From the NCBI RefSeq assembly GCF_032854445.1, contig NC_088305.1, forward strand, positions 8,437,606 through 8,479,716: DNA of 42,111 nt. Reading direction: 5' to 3'. Each line of letters opens with the position of its first letter. Position 1 is the stretch's first letter. Of the stretch, positions 33,671 through 42,111 are shown one piece after another. The translations under genes were made by a program, and so were the position numbers. The notes under the pieces are model-generated. The model searched no databases, was not told where the DNA came from, and saw nothing but the letters and a program-made list of their open reading frames with translations. Source of the stretch: Liolophura sinensis. Its lineage: Eukaryota; Mollusca; Polyplacophora; Chitonida; Chitonidae.

Positions 33671-33943
33671 TTTTATTTGTTTCTTTATTTGATTGGTGTT
33701 TCACGCCGTACTCAAGAATATTTCACTTATACGACGGCGGTCAGCATTATGGTGGGAGGAAACCGGGCACAGCCCGGGGGAAACCCACGACCATCTGCAG
33801 GTTGTTGAAAGACTTTCCCACGTACGGTCGGAGAGGAAGCCAGCATGAGCTGGACTTCAACTCACAGCGACCGCTTTGGTGAGAGAATCTTGGGTCATTA
33901 TCCTGCGCTAGCGCGCTAACCGAATGAGCCACTTAGGCCCCTT
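33671..33943 (-). mobile_element. Full-length SINE with perfect 15-bp target-site duplication
   Basis: 273 bp between identical tcatcacatttaata copies (33656-33670 and 33944-33958). Minus-strand reading: tRNA-like head (A-box region TGGCTCATTCGG, complement of 33920-33931; B-box region, complement of 33852-33862, one change from AGTTCAAGTCC), body, tail core, A/T-rich end. The left copy has the uninterrupted target at 12395-12408, so this insertion postdates the duplication. Confidence 0.95.
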
Positions 33944-33958
33944 TCATCACATTTAATA

Positions 33959-35398
33959 GACAAGAATATTAAAACTGTACAAAGAAATTTCATTGACATT
34001 AAAACAATGCAAAACTGAAGTGTCTTCAGAATTCCCAACACTCCATCATCTACAAATTGCTGTTACAAAACGTATTTCATGTAATGACAACTGTTGCAAG
34101 TAATGGAAGGAGAAATGTGTAGGAACATTCCACAGGAAGTCTGTTATTGTTCTGACAGGGATAAAAAATAGATATAATGAAATTTTGTCAATTAAATTTG
34201 TGTGCAGAATAGTAGTACAGAGATGTCCTTATACTGTACGCGTATCTGAGCCGCGTATGGGGATTTGTGGGCTCTTTGTGATAGAGTAAAATTGTGCTTT
34301 ACCGATGTGACGGGAAGGTATGGCTATACTCCTCTGTTTGTTGAACGACAGATGTGACGTCACGCTATTGTCTGAGCAGTTGATTTTTTTTTTGAATCCA
34401 CAGTTTGGTGGTTTTAGTGGTGAAAACTTGCACCACCTTAGTGTTACTTCGTTTGGTGTACGGTAGAGCGGAATTCGAACCCCTCGAACACAAGGCTCTA
34501 CATCATTCTAATACCTCTCTGAGCTATCCAGGATTGCCGTACAACCTTCTCCTTTTAAACGACTACATGTTTGTTATGACGTCAATTCTTTGTCTGACCG
34601 GATTCGATTCCACTTAGCGATCTGAAAGGCCTTCTTCGCCGGGCGAGGGAAACTGGTCCACTTCATGCGTGGCCGGATGTGGGCATCCACAGGCTTTGGA
34701 TCACGAAATCTACGTCGCCTTATACCAATGACTTAATCTGTGTACTAACATGACACGCCTGACTGCACAAAAGTTACGCAGCTTGGCATGCAAAATGTCT
34801 TGGTTTTGTTTTGTACACAAGATATTTCATGGAAATCGGGCTAACCACTTGACCAAGTATTTGTATTGTTATGCACATACATAAACTGTCAATTTTTTAA
34901 AAATTATGTAAATTTATTGCATGGGTCTATGATGTCGTGTAAGTAGGAGAAAACACTCGTAACTGTAGGTTCTTGAGAAAGAATAAATTCGAAGCTCGCG
35001 CCTCGTTCATTATGTTTCAAAAATCTATAATTACGATTGTTATCTCCAGTTCTGACTGATGTTTTCTGTATAGTTCCTTCTAAAAAGTTATCGTTTTTGT
35101 GTTTTCTCCTTTGAAAATTTAGATAGCTCACATGTGGTTGCCTAGTCAATGGACATATTGTGATCAGCCTTACGGCATGTTATAGTTATATACTCAGACA
35201 CATTTCTCCCACTAAAATGATAAAATATAACATAAGTCATATTCAGTTATTTAATATTTTTCGTTTTAACATCATTTGAAAAGGTTAAAAACAGGAAGAG
35301 AAAAGGAAAAAAGAAAGATCAAGTGAAAGTTCAAAAGGAACAATTACCACGAACTTTTGATCTGTCTTGGCCCATGATTAATAAACAATCACGTCTAT
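33959..35398. other. Region downstream of gene 3, with a shared tRNA-like head (34450-34545)
   Basis: Paralogous to about 12409-14064. A minus-strand AATAAA at 34913-34918 is a candidate poly(A) signal about 480 nt after the stop of gene 3. No other gene is seen. Confidence 0.5.
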
Positions 35399-41172
<5,774 letters not shown>

Positions 41173-42111
41173 CTGAAAAAAAACATCCTAGCGTAGTATT
41201 ACTTTCGATTTACATCAATACACGAAACGTCGATCATGGTAAAACTCTCCAAACCTTTGTACACAAGAAACACTTGACCTGTACGATATCAGCCTATGAT
41301 GATGAATTCTGGACAAAACCATAACTGAATAATTCACGACAATTACGCCAAATACAGCACTGTGCCTCTCTCTGTCGATGTGAGAACTAGCAAAACTGGG
41401 CGGGCCACTATGTCTATTCCATCGTCCTTTTTGAAAAAACACCAAGGAGAAAAGGTAAGGTCCTACCGTTTTAAAAATACGTCAGTTTTCAACAAAGCCC
41501 TCTTACGCCGCCTTTACTGGTGTAGCTGGCCACCACAGTTTTTGTAATATTCCTGCTTCACACAAGATACCCCACTTTCTGACTGAAATCCACCAGTATC
41601 ATGTTCTTTCTCAGACGAAAATTAAGACAGTACTAATCATAATGTTCCCTTGCCTTTCTGGTATCTAATGAGAAATAAGTACGACTAGATATCGTTACCA
41701 TATGTCAATGTGTTGACATCAGGTTTATGGGTCGTCTGAAGGGGCCCTAACGGCGAAAGCTCGACTCGAACTCGCGACCCCTTATTGGTCAAGATAGTCG
41801 CACCAGGTCGGCGCTTTAAAGAACCCAACGATTTTGCCATTTTCACACAAAATTTTCCCTAAAGACAATATTAAGGTTGTTAATCTGTAAACTATATATT
41901 AATATATTATCTTACATTAAATAAAAATAACATTAAAGTTGGACCTTCTGTCTATCTTGTCGACCGTGGAGCCCTGGTCGGGTGACGTCTTGCCGTGCAT
42001 ACCTCCTTCGATTATGTATTGAAAAGCTTTCCCGAAGCCATGCATTAGGCCTTCCCACATGTACACTTCTTAATTAGCACGCTGAAGATAATATAAGTAA
42101 AACAGTTTTAC
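41173..42111 (-). other. Intron 1 of gene 3 (part), to window end
   Basis: Paralogous to 22609-23560, including the tRNA-like relic at about 41735-41822. The 9-bp tandem repeat of gene 2 is a single copy here. Confidence 0.65.

Overview
The window is AT-rich animal nuclear DNA with small spliced exons, long introns, GT-AG splice sites and many tRNA-derived SINEs. The dominant SINE (tail core near 'ttgattggtgttttacgcc') and a second family ending in (ACTC)n look like those of lophotrochozoan invertebrates (mollusc or brachiopod type). That taxonomic reading is recalled pattern knowledge, not a search result.

The organising feature is a tandem array of paralogous genes, all on the minus strand, each encoding a small secreted lectin-like protein with one fibrinogen-related domain (FReD). 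No single ORF shows them; they appear when exons are joined by splice sites and phase. Gene 1 contributes only its first exon (896-1031); the rest lies left of the window. Gene 2 is complete: five exons between 25734 and 14065, 819 nt, 272 residues. Gene 3 contributes exons 2-5 (41172 to 35399); its first exon should lie right of the window. The duplicated unit includes gene, promoter and intergenic DNA. The offset between copies is about 24.7 kb at exon 1, 21.3 kb at exon 5 and 18.6 kb at exon 2; it shrinks because the left copy has gained more insertions.

Layout: 1-895 intron 1 of gene 1; 896-1155 exon 1 and promoter (TATA plus CRE); 1156-14064 intergenic, with a CACGTG-bearing minisatellite (3570-5935), a SINE inserted in it, a decayed DDE transposase and a second decayed element-derived gene; 14065-25734 gene 2, with a probable 1,021-bp solo LTR in intron 2; 25804-25866 promoter of gene 2; 25867-35398 intergenic, homologous to 1156-14064, with its own reorganised minisatellite (28098-29372); 35399-42111 gene 3 (partial).

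The left and right copies act as mutual controls: several mobile insertions have target-site duplications in one copy, and for some the empty site is visible in the other. Between genes 2 and 3 the proteins differ mainly in exons 4 and 5, which encode the C-terminal, ligand-binding half of the FReD, and hardly at all in exon 3. This suggests a diversifying array of innate-immune or recognition lectins; that function is an inference from family membership. I found no rRNA, CRISPR array or functional tRNA gene.
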